This document shows, in pieces, positions 1-6,316 of a DNA stretch of 6,544 nucleotides. Every line of letters begins with the position of its first letter. Within the stretch, counting starts at the first letter, position 1. The notes beneath the pieces are model-generated. The model was given only the letters and a program-made list of their open reading frames with translations, was not told the DNA's origin and ran no database searches. Origin of the DNA: an uncultured Oscillospiraceae bacterium (GTDB lineage Bacteria; Bacillota; Clostridia; UBA1381); assembly GCA_945876665.1 (NCBI GenBank), contig CAMCPC010000072.1:1-6544 (forward strand), read 5' to 3'. The position numbers were made by a program, and so were the translations under genes.

Positions 1-75
1 AGTTTTAAGGATAAGGTGAAGGTAAATATCTACGATGATTTTGAAATTGATTTTTCACAGGTAAATATTGATTAA
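1..75 (+). CDS. C-terminal end of an unidentified protein (partial)
   Basis: An open frame enters from the left edge and ends at TAA 73-75, giving 24 residues that finish with DFSQVNID. The tail is rich in alternating charged and hydrophobic residues (KVKVNIY, FEIDF), as in a terminal beta strand, but it is too short to assign to a family. That this is a real gene end is supported by a hairpin with a T-run starting 14 nt after the stop, as expected for the end of a transcription unit. The same frame is the only one here that joins such a stop to a terminator. Product unknown; the frame itself is fairly likely. Confidence 0.6.
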   Translation, partial: SFKDKVKVNIYDDFEIDFSQVNID

Positions 76-79
76 AAAT

Positions 80-108
80 TTGACAAAACCACATGAAAAT
101 GTTATCAT
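80..108 (+). promoter_or_regulatory. Predicted sigma-A promoter for galM, overlapping the hairpin
   Basis: The -35 TTGACA (80-85) is a perfect consensus. It is followed by exactly 17 bp and the -10 TATCAT (103-108), preceded by TG at 100-101 (extended -10). The -10 occupies the loop and the first bases of the descending arm of the inverted repeat. The predicted start near 115 therefore produces a galM leader of about 30 nt that lacks the hairpin. No other promoter is visible between the T-run and galM. The architecture matches three other promoters in the window, which raises confidence. Confidence 0.65.
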
Positions 109-127
109 TTTCATGTGGAATTTTTTT
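89..127 (+). terminator. Intrinsic terminator of the upstream gene (perfect 13-bp stem)
   Basis: CCACATGAAAATG (89-101) and CATTTTCATGTGG (106-118) are perfect reverse complements around a 4-nt TTAT loop. They are followed by AA and seven Ts (121-127). The stem is AT-rich but long and unbroken. It lies 14 nt past the stop of the upstream gene and before galM, where a terminator is expected. The same DNA also carries a promoter-like element, so the inverted repeat could serve additionally, or instead, as an operator. Confidence 0.75.
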
Positions 128-145
128 GAAAGGAATGATATATAT

Positions 146-1192
146 ATGTCAATCACAAAAACAAGCTTCGGCGAGATGTCGGACGGCGAAAAGGTGTACT
201 CTTATCTGCTTGATAACGGTAATGGTCTGAGTGCGGAAATACTTACATACGGCGGAATTATAAAAAATCTGTACGTAACGGACAAAAAGGGAAAAAAGAC
301 AGATGTTGTACTTGGACGCGACACGCTTGAGGACTATCTGAAAAATGACGGCTATCTGGGCGCGCTTATCGGCAGACATGCGAACAGAATTGCAAGGGGA
401 CAGTTTGAGCTGGGCGGCGAAAAATACAGCGTAGGCATAAACGAGGGACATAACAGCCTGCACGGCGGAAATGTCGGCTTTGATCAAAAGGTATGGAGCA
501 CAAAGGAAAAGGACGCAGCAGAGCCGTCACTTGAGCTTTCAATTGTGTCAAAGGACGGCGAAGAGGGTTTCCCCGGAAAGCTTGACGTAACGGTTACATA
601 CACGCTGACAAAGGAAAATGCTCTTAAAATTAATTACAAGGCAGTTTCGGACAAGGACACTGTTGTCAATATGACAAATCATTCATATTTCAACCTCGCA
701 GGACACGCAAGCGGAACAATTGACAATCAGATTTTACAGATAAATTCGGGTTTCTATACGCCTAACGACAACGAGTGTATGCCGACGGGTGAGGTACTGT
801 CGGTAATGGGAACTCCGTTTGATTTCAGAGCGCCGAAGCCTATAGGACAGGACATAAATTCCGACTTTGAGCAGATAGAAATGTTCGGAGGCTATGACCA
901 TAACTTTGCAATAGCAGGCAGAGGCTACAGAAAAGCGGCTGCTGCAAAATGCCTTGAAAACGGTATAACAATGGAAGTATACACAGACAAGCCTGCAATG
1001 CAGCTTTATACCTCCAACGCACTTCCCGAGGGTATATATAAGGGGGGCGAGAGGTATAATATACATCAGGCATTCTGTCTTGAAACGCAGTATTTCCCTA
1101 ACGCAATGGCGCATAGTCACTATCCGTCACCGATTCTGAAAAAGGACGAGGAATACAATTTCACAACAGAATACAGATTTATTGTAAAATAA
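146..1192 (+). CDS. galM: Aldose 1-epimerase (mutarotase)
   Basis: Interconverts the alpha and beta anomers of aldohexoses such as galactose and glucose in the cytoplasm, feeding the Leloir pathway. The 348-residue product has the usual length of the family. Family motifs appear in order: GRHANRIARG (76-85), NSLHGG (103-108), NHSYFNLAG (178-186), GGYDHNF (248-254) and LETQYFPNA (312-320). By comparison with characterised GalM proteins, His106, His179, Asp251 and Glu313 should be the sugar-binding and catalytic residues, Glu313 as base and His179 as acid. There is no signal peptide. I chose ATG 146 because AAGGA (130-134) precedes it; an in-frame TTG at 68 would overlap the upstream stop codon and translate the terminator. 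No gal genes lie beside it in the window, so its specific sugar cannot be read from context. Confidence 0.95.
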   Translation: MSITKTSFGEMSDGEKVYSYLLDNGNGLSAEILTYGGIIKNLYVTDKKGKKTDVVLGRDTLEDYLKNDGYLGALIGRHANRIARGQFELGGEKYSVGINEGHNSLHGGNVGFDQKVWSTKEKDAAEPSLELSIVSKDGEEGFPGKLDVTVTYTLTKENALKINYKAVSDKDTVVNMTNHSYFNLAGHASGTIDNQILQINSGFYTPNDNECMPTGEVLSVMGTPFDFRAPKPIGQDINSDFEQIEMFGGYDHNFAIAGRGYRKAAAAKCLENGITMEVYTDKPAMQLYTSNALPEGIYKGGERYNIHQAFCLETQYFPNAMAHSHYPSPILKKDEEYNFTTEYRFIVK

Positions 1193-1198
1193 CAGATA

Positions 1199-1234
1199 AA
1201 AAGGCATAATAAAAATGCGTTTTGTAAATTTTTC
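1199..1234 (+). terminator. Weak possible terminator after galM
   Basis: AAAAGGCAT (1199-1207) can fold onto ATGCGTTTT (1215-1223) across a 7-nt loop with one internal G-G mismatch. The downstream T-run is interrupted (GTAAATTTTT). This is the only hairpin between galM and the next promoter, but it would be unstable, so some galM transcript may continue into the aminotransferase gene. Confidence 0.3.
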
Positions 1235-1237
1235 GGA

Positions 1238-1266
1238 TTGACTGATTTGCTCTGCTGTGATATACT
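1238..1266 (+). promoter_or_regulatory. Predicted sigma-A extended -10 promoter for the aminotransferase gene
   Basis: TTGACT (1238-1243), 17 bp, TATACT (1261-1266), with TG at 1258-1259 directly before the -10. The predicted start is near 1273, leaving a leader of about 30 nt that ends in a strong AAGGAGG ribosome binding site (1290-1296), 7 nt before the ATG. No operator repeat is evident. Confidence 0.8.
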
Positions 1267-1303
1267 ATAAGGAAAAGTGGATTGATTATAAGGAGGGTTT
1301 TCG

Positions 1304-2587
1304 ATGTCATACAAAGAAATGACTAAGGAAGAATTACTGAAAGCACGCGAAGAAGTCGCTGCAAAATATGACGAATTAAAGGCAATGGGATTGAATCTTG
1401 ATATGTCAAGAGGTAAGCCGAACACCGAACAGCTTGATATTTCTATGGAAATGATTGACACGCTTTCGAGAACACATGAGCTTGTGGGCGAGCAGGGTGT
1501 TGACTGCCGCAATTACGGCGTACTGGACGGTATTATTGAGGCAAAAAGACTTCTTAGCGCTATGATAGAATGTCCTGTGGACAACATTATAATATACGGT
1601 AACTCAAGCCTGAACGTTATGTATGACACTGTTGCGCGTTCAATGACTCACGGCGTTATGGGTTCAACTCCATGGGCAAAGCTTGACAAGGTAAAGTTTT
1701 TGTGCCCTGTACCCGGTTACGACAGACATTTTGCAATAACAGAATTTTTCGGCATAGAAATGATTAATATTCCTATGACAAGCGAAGGCCCCGACATGGA
1801 CATGGTAGAGGATTTAGTGTCAAAGGACGCGGCAATAAAGGGTATCTGGTGCGTGCCTAAGTATTCAAACCCGTCAGGTATCACATATTCTGATGAAACT
1901 GTAAGACGTTTTGCGAATCTGAAGCCGGCGGCGGAGGATTTCAGAATTTACTGGGACAACGCATACTGCATACATCATTTATATGAGGATCATCAGGATC
2001 ATATTCTTGAAATTCTTGAGGAATGTGAAAAGGCAGGGAATCCCGATATGGTATTCAAGTTCTGTTCAACCTCAAAGGTTACATTCCCGGGTTCGGGTAT
2101 AGCTGCAATTTCGGCGTCAAAGGCTAACCTTGACTTTATAAAGAATCAGATGAAGGTTCAGACAATCGGACATGACAAATTGAATCAGCTTAGACATGCG
2201 CGTTTCTTTGGTGATTTCAACGGTATGCTTGAGCATATGAAAAAGCATGCTGCAATTATCAGACCGAAGTTTGAGGCTGTGCTTGACACTCTTGACAGAG
2301 AGCTTGGCAACCTTGATATAGCAACATGGACAAAGCCAAACGGCGGCTATTTTATCGGGTTTGACACAATGGACGGCTGCGCTAAGAAGGTTGTCGCAAT
2401 GTGTAAGGAAGCGGGTGTGGTTATGACACCTGCGGGCGCGACATACCCTTACGGCAAGGACCCACACGATTCAAATATCCGTATAGCGCCGACATATCCT
2501 TCAACAGAGGAACTGAAACAGGCGTGTGAAGTGTTTGTGACCTGTGTAAAGCTTGCAAGTATTGATAAGATTCTTGAAACTAAATAA
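1304..2587 (+). CDS. PLP-dependent aminotransferase, AspT-like aspartate aminotransferase family
   Basis: Predicted to transfer an amino group between an amino acid, probably aspartate, and a 2-oxo acid such as 2-oxoglutarate, using pyridoxal phosphate in the cytoplasm. The 427 residues show fold-type I landmarks: SRGKPN (35-40) near the N terminus, KYSNPSG (186-192), WDNAY with Asp218 and Tyr221 that should hold the cofactor ring, FCSTSK with Lys258 as the Schiff-base lysine, and NIRIAP with Arg393 as the likely substrate-carboxylate residue. The wording of these motifs and the length fit the Asp_aminotransf family (Pfam PF12897, typified by corynebacterial AspT) better than classical E. coli AspC. 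The substrate is inferred from the family, not proven. The gene is a single unit between its own promoter and a strong terminator, and nothing about it looks damaged or foreign. Confidence 0.9.
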   Translation: MSYKEMTKEELLKAREEVAAKYDELKAMGLNLDMSRGKPNTEQLDISMEMIDTLSRTHELVGEQGVDCRNYGVLDGIIEAKRLLSAMIECPVDNIIIYGNSSLNVMYDTVARSMTHGVMGSTPWAKLDKVKFLCPVPGYDRHFAITEFFGIEMINIPMTSEGPDMDMVEDLVSKDAAIKGIWCVPKYSNPSGITYSDETVRRFANLKPAAEDFRIYWDNAYCIHHLYEDHQDHILEILEECEKAGNPDMVFKFCSTSKVTFPGSGIAAISASKANLDFIKNQMKVQTIGHDKLNQLRHARFFGDFNGMLEHMKKHAAIIRPKFEAVLDTLDRELGNLDIATWTKPNGGYFIGFDTMDGCAKKVVAMCKEAGVVMTPAGATYPYGKDPHDSNIRIAPTYPSTEELKQACEVFVTCVKLASIDKILETK

Positions 2588-2591
2588 TTTT

Positions 2592-2619
2592 ATGAGCGTT
2601 CTTCGGAACGCTCATTTTT
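2592..2619 (+). terminator. Intrinsic terminator with UUCG tetraloop
   Basis: ATGAGCGTTC (2592-2601) pairs perfectly with GAACGCTCAT (2606-2615) around a C(TTCG)G loop, one of the most stable RNA tetraloops, and is followed by a short T-run. It starts 4 nt after the aminotransferase stop and separates this gene from the envelope genes downstream. Confidence 0.93.
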
Positions 2620-2622
2620 GTG

Positions 2623-2651
2623 TTGAAAATTAAGAAATAGTCTGCTATAAT
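2623..2651 (+). promoter_or_regulatory. Predicted sigma-A extended -10 promoter for the glycerophosphotransferase/GT2 operon
   Basis: TTGAAA (2623-2628), 17 bp, perfect TATAAT (2646-2651), preceded by TG at 2643-2644. It begins 3 nt after the previous terminator T-run. The predicted start is near 2658, giving a leader of about 25 nt that carries AAGGGAGG (2667-2674), 8 nt before ATG 2683. There is no room for a long regulatory leader, so expression looks constitutive unless a protein binds the promoter. Confidence 0.85.
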
Positions 2652-2682
2652 AAATGTATAAGCATTAAGGGAGGGAATATAA

Positions 2683-3867
2683 ATGAATGTGCAGCTTTTT
2701 ATAAAAAAGTCAGTCAGATATATTTCCTGCGCTGTAAAATACTGCGCGGCTGCGGTTATCGCTCCGTTTGTGAAGAACAAAACGAAGTACAAAAATCTGT
2801 GGCTTATATCGGAGCGCGGCATTGACGCGCGTGATAACGGCTATTATCTGTTCAAGTACATAACGAAAAGTCATCCGGAAATAAATATTGCATATGCCAT
2901 AAGCAAGGATTCACCCGATAGAGAAAGAGTTGAAAAGCTTGGCAGACTTATTAACTACGGCAGCTTGGAGCATTTTATTTCTCTGATTACGTCAGAGGTT
3001 AAAATCAGTACGCACATAATGGGTTACACGCCCTATATAGACTTTTTCGTAAGAGCGGATAAAATAGGCCTTGTAAAGGGTAAAAAGATTTTCCTTCAGC
3101 ACGGCATAATAAAAGACAACCTCACATATCTTTACCATGATAATGTGAATATAGATTTGTTTGTATGCTCGGCAAAACCCGAATACGATTATATAAATAA
3201 TTTTTACGGCTATCCTGATGGTGTTGTAAGACTGCTCGGATTGTGCAGATATGATGATTTATACAAGATTGAAGCTCCGTCAAAAAAGATACTCGTTATG
3301 CCCACATGGCGATATAACCTTAGCGGAGCGGACAAAAGGACTTTTACGGAAAGCGAGTATTATAAAACCTTTGAAGGATTGCTTAAAAGTGACCGCTTGA
3401 AAGCCATTCTTGACAAATACGATTATGAGCTATTGTTCTATCCTCATATTGAAATGCAGAAATTCATAGACTGTTTCAGCGCGGAGGGCAGAGTGAAAAT
3501 AATGTCATTCAGGGACTGTACGGTTCAAAGTCTGCTTATAAATTCAGATGTGCTTATAACGGACTTTTCGAGCGTGTTCTTTGATTACGGTTATATGGAA
3601 AAGCCGATGATATTCTATCAGTTTGATGAGGCGGATTTTCGTAAGGGACACTACAGTGAGGGATATTTCAGTTATAAGACTGACGCTTTTGGTAAGGTGG
3701 TTTATAACGAGAACGCGCTGCTTTGTGAGCTTGAAAGAATACTTGAAAATAATGCGGAAACAGACAGTGAATATCTTGACAGGATAAACAGCTTTTTCAC
3801 ACTGAGGGATAAGAATAACTGTAAGCGTAATTTTGATGCGATAAAAGAAATATGTGACAGAGGTTGA
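2683..3867 (+). CDS. CDP-glycerol glycerophosphotransferase-family protein (TagB/TagF-like)
   Basis: This family transfers a polyol phosphate, typically glycerol phosphate from CDP-glycerol, onto a membrane-bound acceptor during synthesis of wall teichoic acid or similar surface polymers at the inner face of the membrane. The 394 residues hold one GT-B-type catalytic unit without the extra N-terminal region of full-length TagF. Visible motifs are FLQHGI with His140, LLGLCRYDDL (184-193), MPTWR (206-210), YPH with His255, and the long nucleotide-binding signature LITDFSSVFFDYGYMEKP (291-308). Two histidines are known to be essential in TagF-like enzymes, and His140 and His255 are the likely counterparts. 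Residues 1-30 (KKSVRYISCAVKYCAAAVI) look like an amphipathic or hydrophobic membrane-associating helix. Whether it primes or polymerises, and whether the unit is glycerol or ribitol phosphate, cannot be told from sequence. It is translationally linked to the following glycosyltransferase. Confidence 0.88.
   Translation: MNVQLFIKKSVRYISCAVKYCAAAVIAPFVKNKTKYKNLWLISERGIDARDNGYYLFKYITKSHPEINIAYAISKDSPDRERVEKLGRLINYGSLEHFISLITSEVKISTHIMGYTPYIDFFVRADKIGLVKGKKIFLQHGIIKDNLTYLYHDNVNIDLFVCSAKPEYDYINNFYGYPDGVVRLLGLCRYDDLYKIEAPSKKILVMPTWRYNLSGADKRTFTESEYYKTFEGLLKSDRLKAILDKYDYELLFYPHIEMQKFIDCFSAEGRVKIMSFRDCTVQSLLINSDVLITDFSSVFFDYGYMEKPMIFYQFDEADFRKGHYSEGYFSYKTDAFGKVVYNENALLCELERILENNAETDSEYLDRINSFFTLRDKNNCKRNFDAIKEICDRG
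3859..3863 (+). promoter_or_regulatory. Ribosome binding site inside the preceding gene, setting the GT2 start
   Basis: AGAGG lies within the last codons of the glycerophosphotransferase gene, 5 nt before ATG 3869. It favours ATG 3869 over the in-frame GTG at 3854, which would have no suitable site. The stop and start are only 1 nt apart, so translational coupling is likely. Confidence 0.7.
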
Positions 3868-3868
3868 T

Positions 3869-4879
3869 ATGAAAAAAGTAACTATAATAATACCCGTATA
3901 CAACATGGAGAATTACGTTGAAGACGGAGTGAAATGTATAACGGAGCAGACCTATGAAAACCTTGAAATCATAATAATAGATGACGGCTCAAAGGACAAG
4001 AGCTATTTCAAATGTCTTGCCGAGGCGGATAAGGACAGAAGAATTGCGGTGTTCAGCAAGAATAACGAAGGTCCTGCCGCAGCGCGTAATCTTGCATTGA
4101 GAAAGGCAACGGGTGACTATGTGTATTTCTTTGATATGGACGATTATCTTGAAAGGAATGCCATTGAAACGTTTGTAAACGCAATGGAAAGGGAAAACAC
4201 AGACCTTGTTGCGTGCAGCTTTTCCATGTATGACGGTAAAAATGTGTTCCGCACAATAAAAAAGGTTGACGGCTTGAAGCGTACAGGCGACGAAACACGC
4301 GGTGACTACTATGACCAGCTTTTCATGTACGGCGAAAAGGGAATACAGGGCGCGGCATGGTATAAGCTGTTTAAAATGGATATTATCCGTAAGCACAATA
4401 TTCAGTTCCCAAATCTCCGCAAGAGTGAAGACGATGTATTCGTGGCGCGCTATGTGAATTATATTGACAGCTTTTATATTACGGGTGATGTGCTGTGCCG
4501 TTATACGGTTAATTCTTATAAAAGATTTTGGGATAAGTATCGCTTTGATATTTTTGATACGGCGCGTGAATCCACTATGTATATGAGAGATATTGTATGC
4601 GCGTGGAATGAGGATAATATCGCGGTAAGAAACAGAATTTTCGAGGATTATTTTCATAAAACCTTTGGCAGTTTTTGCTTTTTGTTTAATCCGAATCTGA
4701 AAATGACGCGGAAAAAACGACTTGCGAGAATTAAGGAGATTACAGACATATTCATGGAGGATATTCCGAAAGATAATTTTAATGTCAAGCATAAAGTTTT
4801 TGAACATATGTACAAAAAGAGTTACAGAAAAATATATTTCAGAATTTTGTTGCATGTGATACGTCATAAATTCGACTAA
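3869..4879 (+). CDS. Family 2 glycosyltransferase (GT-A fold)
   Basis: Predicted to move a sugar from a nucleotide-sugar donor onto a lipid-linked or polymer acceptor on the cytoplasmic side of the membrane. The 336 residues begin with the typical TIIIPVYN (5-12). DDGSKDKS (38-45) and NEGPAAARN (66-74) then form the nucleotide-binding half, FDMDD (88-92) supplies the metal-binding DxD, and KSEDDVF (185-191) gives the acidic motif of the catalytic base, Glu187/Asp188. The C-terminal 60 residues are basic and aromatic (KKRLARIK, KKSYRKIYFRILLHVIRHK), suggesting peripheral membrane contact; no transmembrane helix is evident. The donor sugar and acceptor are unknown. The 1-nt gap to the upstream gene implies the two work on the same polymer, for example glycosylating it or adding a linkage sugar. 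Confidence 0.92.
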   Translation: MKKVTIIIPVYNMENYVEDGVKCITEQTYENLEIIIIDDGSKDKSYFKCLAEADKDRRIAVFSKNNEGPAAARNLALRKATGDYVYFFDMDDYLERNAIETFVNAMERENTDLVACSFSMYDGKNVFRTIKKVDGLKRTGDETRGDYYDQLFMYGEKGIQGAAWYKLFKMDIIRKHNIQFPNLRKSEDDVFVARYVNYIDSFYITGDVLCRYTVNSYKRFWDKYRFDIFDTARESTMYMRDIVCAWNEDNIAVRNRIFEDYFHKTFGSFCFLFNPNLKMTRKKRLARIKEITDIFMEDIPKDNFNVKHKVFEHMYKKSYRKIYFRILLHVIRHKFD

Positions 4880-4906
4880 ATTGTATTTTTTATGACAAAT
4901 TACCTA

Positions 4907-4935
4907 TTGACTAAAATCATAAAGAGTGATACTAT
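4907..4935 (+). promoter_or_regulatory. Predicted sigma-A extended -10 promoter upstream of the SGNH-DUF4358-MBOAT genes
   Basis: TTGACT (4907-4912), 17 bp, TACTAT (4930-4935), with TG at 4927-4928. The layout is the same as the other three promoters in the window. The predicted start is near 4942. About 20 nt further on an intrinsic terminator begins, so this promoter may make a short, mostly terminated leader. A second perfect TATAAT at 4951-4956 lacks both a good -35 and a TG extension, and is a weaker alternative that would start at the hairpin itself. Confidence 0.7.
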
Positions 4936-4958
4936 TTAATGTGCAATAGTTATAATAC

Positions 4959-4984
4959 AAAAGGCGCCTCATGTGCCTTTTTTT
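4959..4984 (+). terminator. Intrinsic terminator or attenuator before the SGNH hydrolase gene
   Basis: AAAAGGCGC (4959-4967) pairs with GTGCCTTTT (4973-4981), with one G-T wobble and a 5-nt CTCAT loop, followed by three more Ts (seven Ts in all at 4978-4984). It is the only convincing terminator after the GT2 gene, and it also lies inside the transcript expected from the promoter at 4907-4935. An alternative pairing of CCTCA (4967-4971) with TGAGG (4984-4988) would disrupt it. Confidence 0.75.
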
Positions 4985-5001
4985 GAGGGAATTTTAATTT
5001 T

Positions 5002-5008
5002 AGGGGAG
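5002..5008 (+). promoter_or_regulatory. Ribosome binding site deciding the TTG start of the SGNH gene
   Basis: AGGGGAG lies 6 nt before TTG 5015. The other in-frame candidate, GTG 4973, is inside the terminator stem with no site upstream and would translate the T-run, so TTG 5015 is preferred. Confidence 0.75.
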
Positions 5009-5014
5009 AGTATT

Positions 5015-5827
5015 TTGAATCAAAAGGAACGTCTTGAAGTTATACGTCAAAAGCATGAACAGGAAAACAGGAAAAGAAAGATTTTTTTTCACAGAATTAT
5101 ATTTGCAGCAGGTGTAATAGTTATTATTTTAATTGTAATTTTTAGTGTAAAAGGCTGTGTGTCATCAATATCGGAAAGAGCCGAGAGGAAAAGACAGGAG
5201 GAAATAGCCGCACAGGCAACTCCGGAGCCTACGCAAGCGGTTCGTAATGCGACGGAAATTGACCAAAGCTATTTTGCAAACTCCGCATTCCTTGGCAATT
5301 CATTTATAGACGGAATGGTTGTATATGATATGATTGACGGAGCGGATTATTTCGCAAAGATAGGACTTAATGTCAATGATGCGATGACAAAGAGTACAGA
5401 TATGGGAACAGTTCCCGTTATTGATGAACTCAATAGTGATAAGAAGTACAGCAAAGTATTTATGATGTTTGGCGAGAATGAATTGGGGTGGGCTAACCCT
5501 GACATTTTTGTTCAGCAGTACGGTGCTCTTGTAGATAAGGCTAAGGAATATCAACCGGACAGCAGGATTTATCTGTTTGCCATAACACCTGTCAGCAAAA
5601 CAGTATCTGACAAAAACATAGACAGCACTAACAATGAGCAGATTCTGAAATTCAACAAGCTTATAGAGCAGCTTGCAGCTGACAAAGGAGTAGTGTATGC
5701 GGATATTCATAGTGCGGTTGTTGCCGATGACGGCACACTTCCGGAAGATGCCGCCAGTGACGGAGTGCATTTTGGAAAAGAATACTACAAAAAATGCTTA
5801 CTGTATATACAGAATAATAATTTATAA
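5015..5827 (+). CDS. Membrane-anchored SGNH/GDSL-type hydrolase
   Basis: Predicted extracytoplasmic esterase/acyltransferase-like protein of 270 residues starting at TTG. A basic, charged N terminus (1-26) leads into one transmembrane helix (about 27-45, RIIFAAGVIVIILIVIFSV). A charged stretch and a short Pro/Thr-containing linker (QATPEPTQ, 67-74) follow, then the catalytic domain outside the cell. SGNH blocks are recognisable: FLGNSFIDG (92-100) with Ser96 as nucleophile, Gly117 in the block II position, GENE (153-156) with Asn155, and SDGVHFG with Asp249 and His252. Asn replaces the Asp of the classic GDS motif, as is common in related proteins. Beside an MBOAT gene it most likely adds or removes acyl groups, probably acetyl, on a surface polymer. 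The substrate is not known. It leads a three-gene run with 20-22-nt gaps. Confidence 0.85.
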   Translation: MNQKERLEVIRQKHEQENRKRKIFFHRIIFAAGVIVIILIVIFSVKGCVSSISERAERKRQEEIAAQATPEPTQAVRNATEIDQSYFANSAFLGNSFIDGMVVYDMIDGADYFAKIGLNVNDAMTKSTDMGTVPVIDELNSDKKYSKVFMMFGENELGWANPDIFVQQYGALVDKAKEYQPDSRIYLFAITPVSKTVSDKNIDSTNNEQILKFNKLIEQLAADKGVVYADIHSAVVADDGTLPEDAASDGVHFGKEYYKKCLLYIQNNNL

Positions 5828-5847
5828 TTTAAGGGGAATAAAAGATT

Positions 5848-6294
5848 ATGAAAAAGAAGATTTTAGCAGTATTATCAATTACAATGGCAGTCGTTCTTGC
5901 TTCATGCGGAGCAAAGACAATAGATGTGCATGAGCTTGCGTCGAGCCTTGCTTCTGAAGGAAAGTTTGCTGAACAGCTTACTGAGGTTTCATCAGACATA
6001 ACCGAAAAGCGTTACGGAATTGAAGCCAACGACGTGGAGGAATGTGCCGCATATGCGGGAACAAAGGCTGTAGTTGACGAGGTTGCAGTGTTTAAGGCAT
6101 CAAATGTGGAAAACGTAAAAGAGCAGGTGGAGCAGCATATTGACGCTCAGAAGGACAGCTATTCAAGCTATCGTCCTGACGAAGTACCAAAGCTTGACGA
6201 CTGCGTTGTAACGGTCAGCGGCGATTACGTTATCGTGTGCGTAAGCGAGGATTCCACAGCTGCAAAGAGCATAATCGAAAAATATACTAAATAA
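5848..6294 (+). CDS. DUF4358-type lipoprotein of unknown function
   Basis: A 148-residue exported lipoprotein. MKKKILAVLSITMAVVLASC forms a type II signal peptide with lipobox L17-A18-S19 before Cys20, so the mature protein should be lipid-anchored on the outer face of the membrane. The rest matches my recollection of DUF4358 proteins: a YGIEANDVEECAAYAG stretch (about 56-71), DEVAVFKAS (78-86), a helix with EQVEQHIDAQK, a SYSSYRPDEVPKLDD segment, and a final strand DYVIVCVSED. No catalytic motif is visible, and the function of the family is not established. AAGGGG (5831-5836) lies 11 nt before the ATG. Its place between an SGNH hydrolase and an MBOAT gene suggests an accessory role in acyl transfer, perhaps binding or holding the partner enzymes. 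That role is an inference. Confidence 0.82.
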   Translation: MKKKILAVLSITMAVVLASCGAKTIDVHELASSLASEGKFAEQLTEVSSDITEKRYGIEANDVEECAAYAGTKAVVDEVAVFKASNVENVKEQVEQHIDAQKDSYSSYRPDEVPKLDDCVVTVSGDYVIVCVSEDSTAAKSIIEKYTK

Positions 6295-6299
6295 TGATT

Positions 6300-6315
6300 T
6301 GAAAGGGTGAAAGGG
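6300..6315 (+). repeat. Tandem duplication of the Shine-Dalgarno octamer TGAAAGGG
   Basis: TGAAAGGG occurs twice with no gap (6300-6307 and 6308-6315), just before the TTG start at 6317. The first copy has workable spacing of about 9 nt. The second ends 1 nt before the start, too close to be the functional site. The first copy therefore probably drives initiation, while the second may hold ribosomes or be a recent slippage product. Confidence 0.8.
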
Positions 6316-6316
6316 C

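Noticed and set aside
68..145. Extension of galM to an in-frame TTG at 68
   Set aside because: It would overlap the upstream stop codon, translate the terminator hairpin and add 26 residues not found in GalM proteins. ATG 146 has a ribosome binding site and gives the usual length.
1193..1303. Possible riboswitch or leader RNA before the aminotransferase gene
   Set aside because: The predicted leader is only about 30 nt after the promoter, too short for a known riboswitch fold, and no terminator/antiterminator pair is visible in it.
3989..4867. A 292-codon open frame on the - strand opposite the GT2 gene
   Set aside because: The + strand frame has all GT2 motifs. The antisense translation has no recognisable domain, a composition typical of a reversed coding strand, and no ribosome binding site I could support.
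4863..4896. 8-bp inverted repeat GTCATAAA/TTTATGAC around the GT2 stop codon
   Set aside because: It has an 18-nt loop, an AT-rich stem and no T-run after it, so it is not a convincing terminator. The hairpin at 4959-4984 is much better.
4973..5014. GTG 4973 as the start of the SGNH hydrolase
   Set aside because: The codon lies in the terminator stem and no Shine-Dalgarno precedes it, whereas TTG 5015 has AGGGGAG at good spacing.
5697..5933. A 78-codon + strand frame across the SGNH/lipoprotein junction
   Set aside because: It overlaps the ends of two well-supported genes, has no ribosome binding site, and encodes nothing recognisable.
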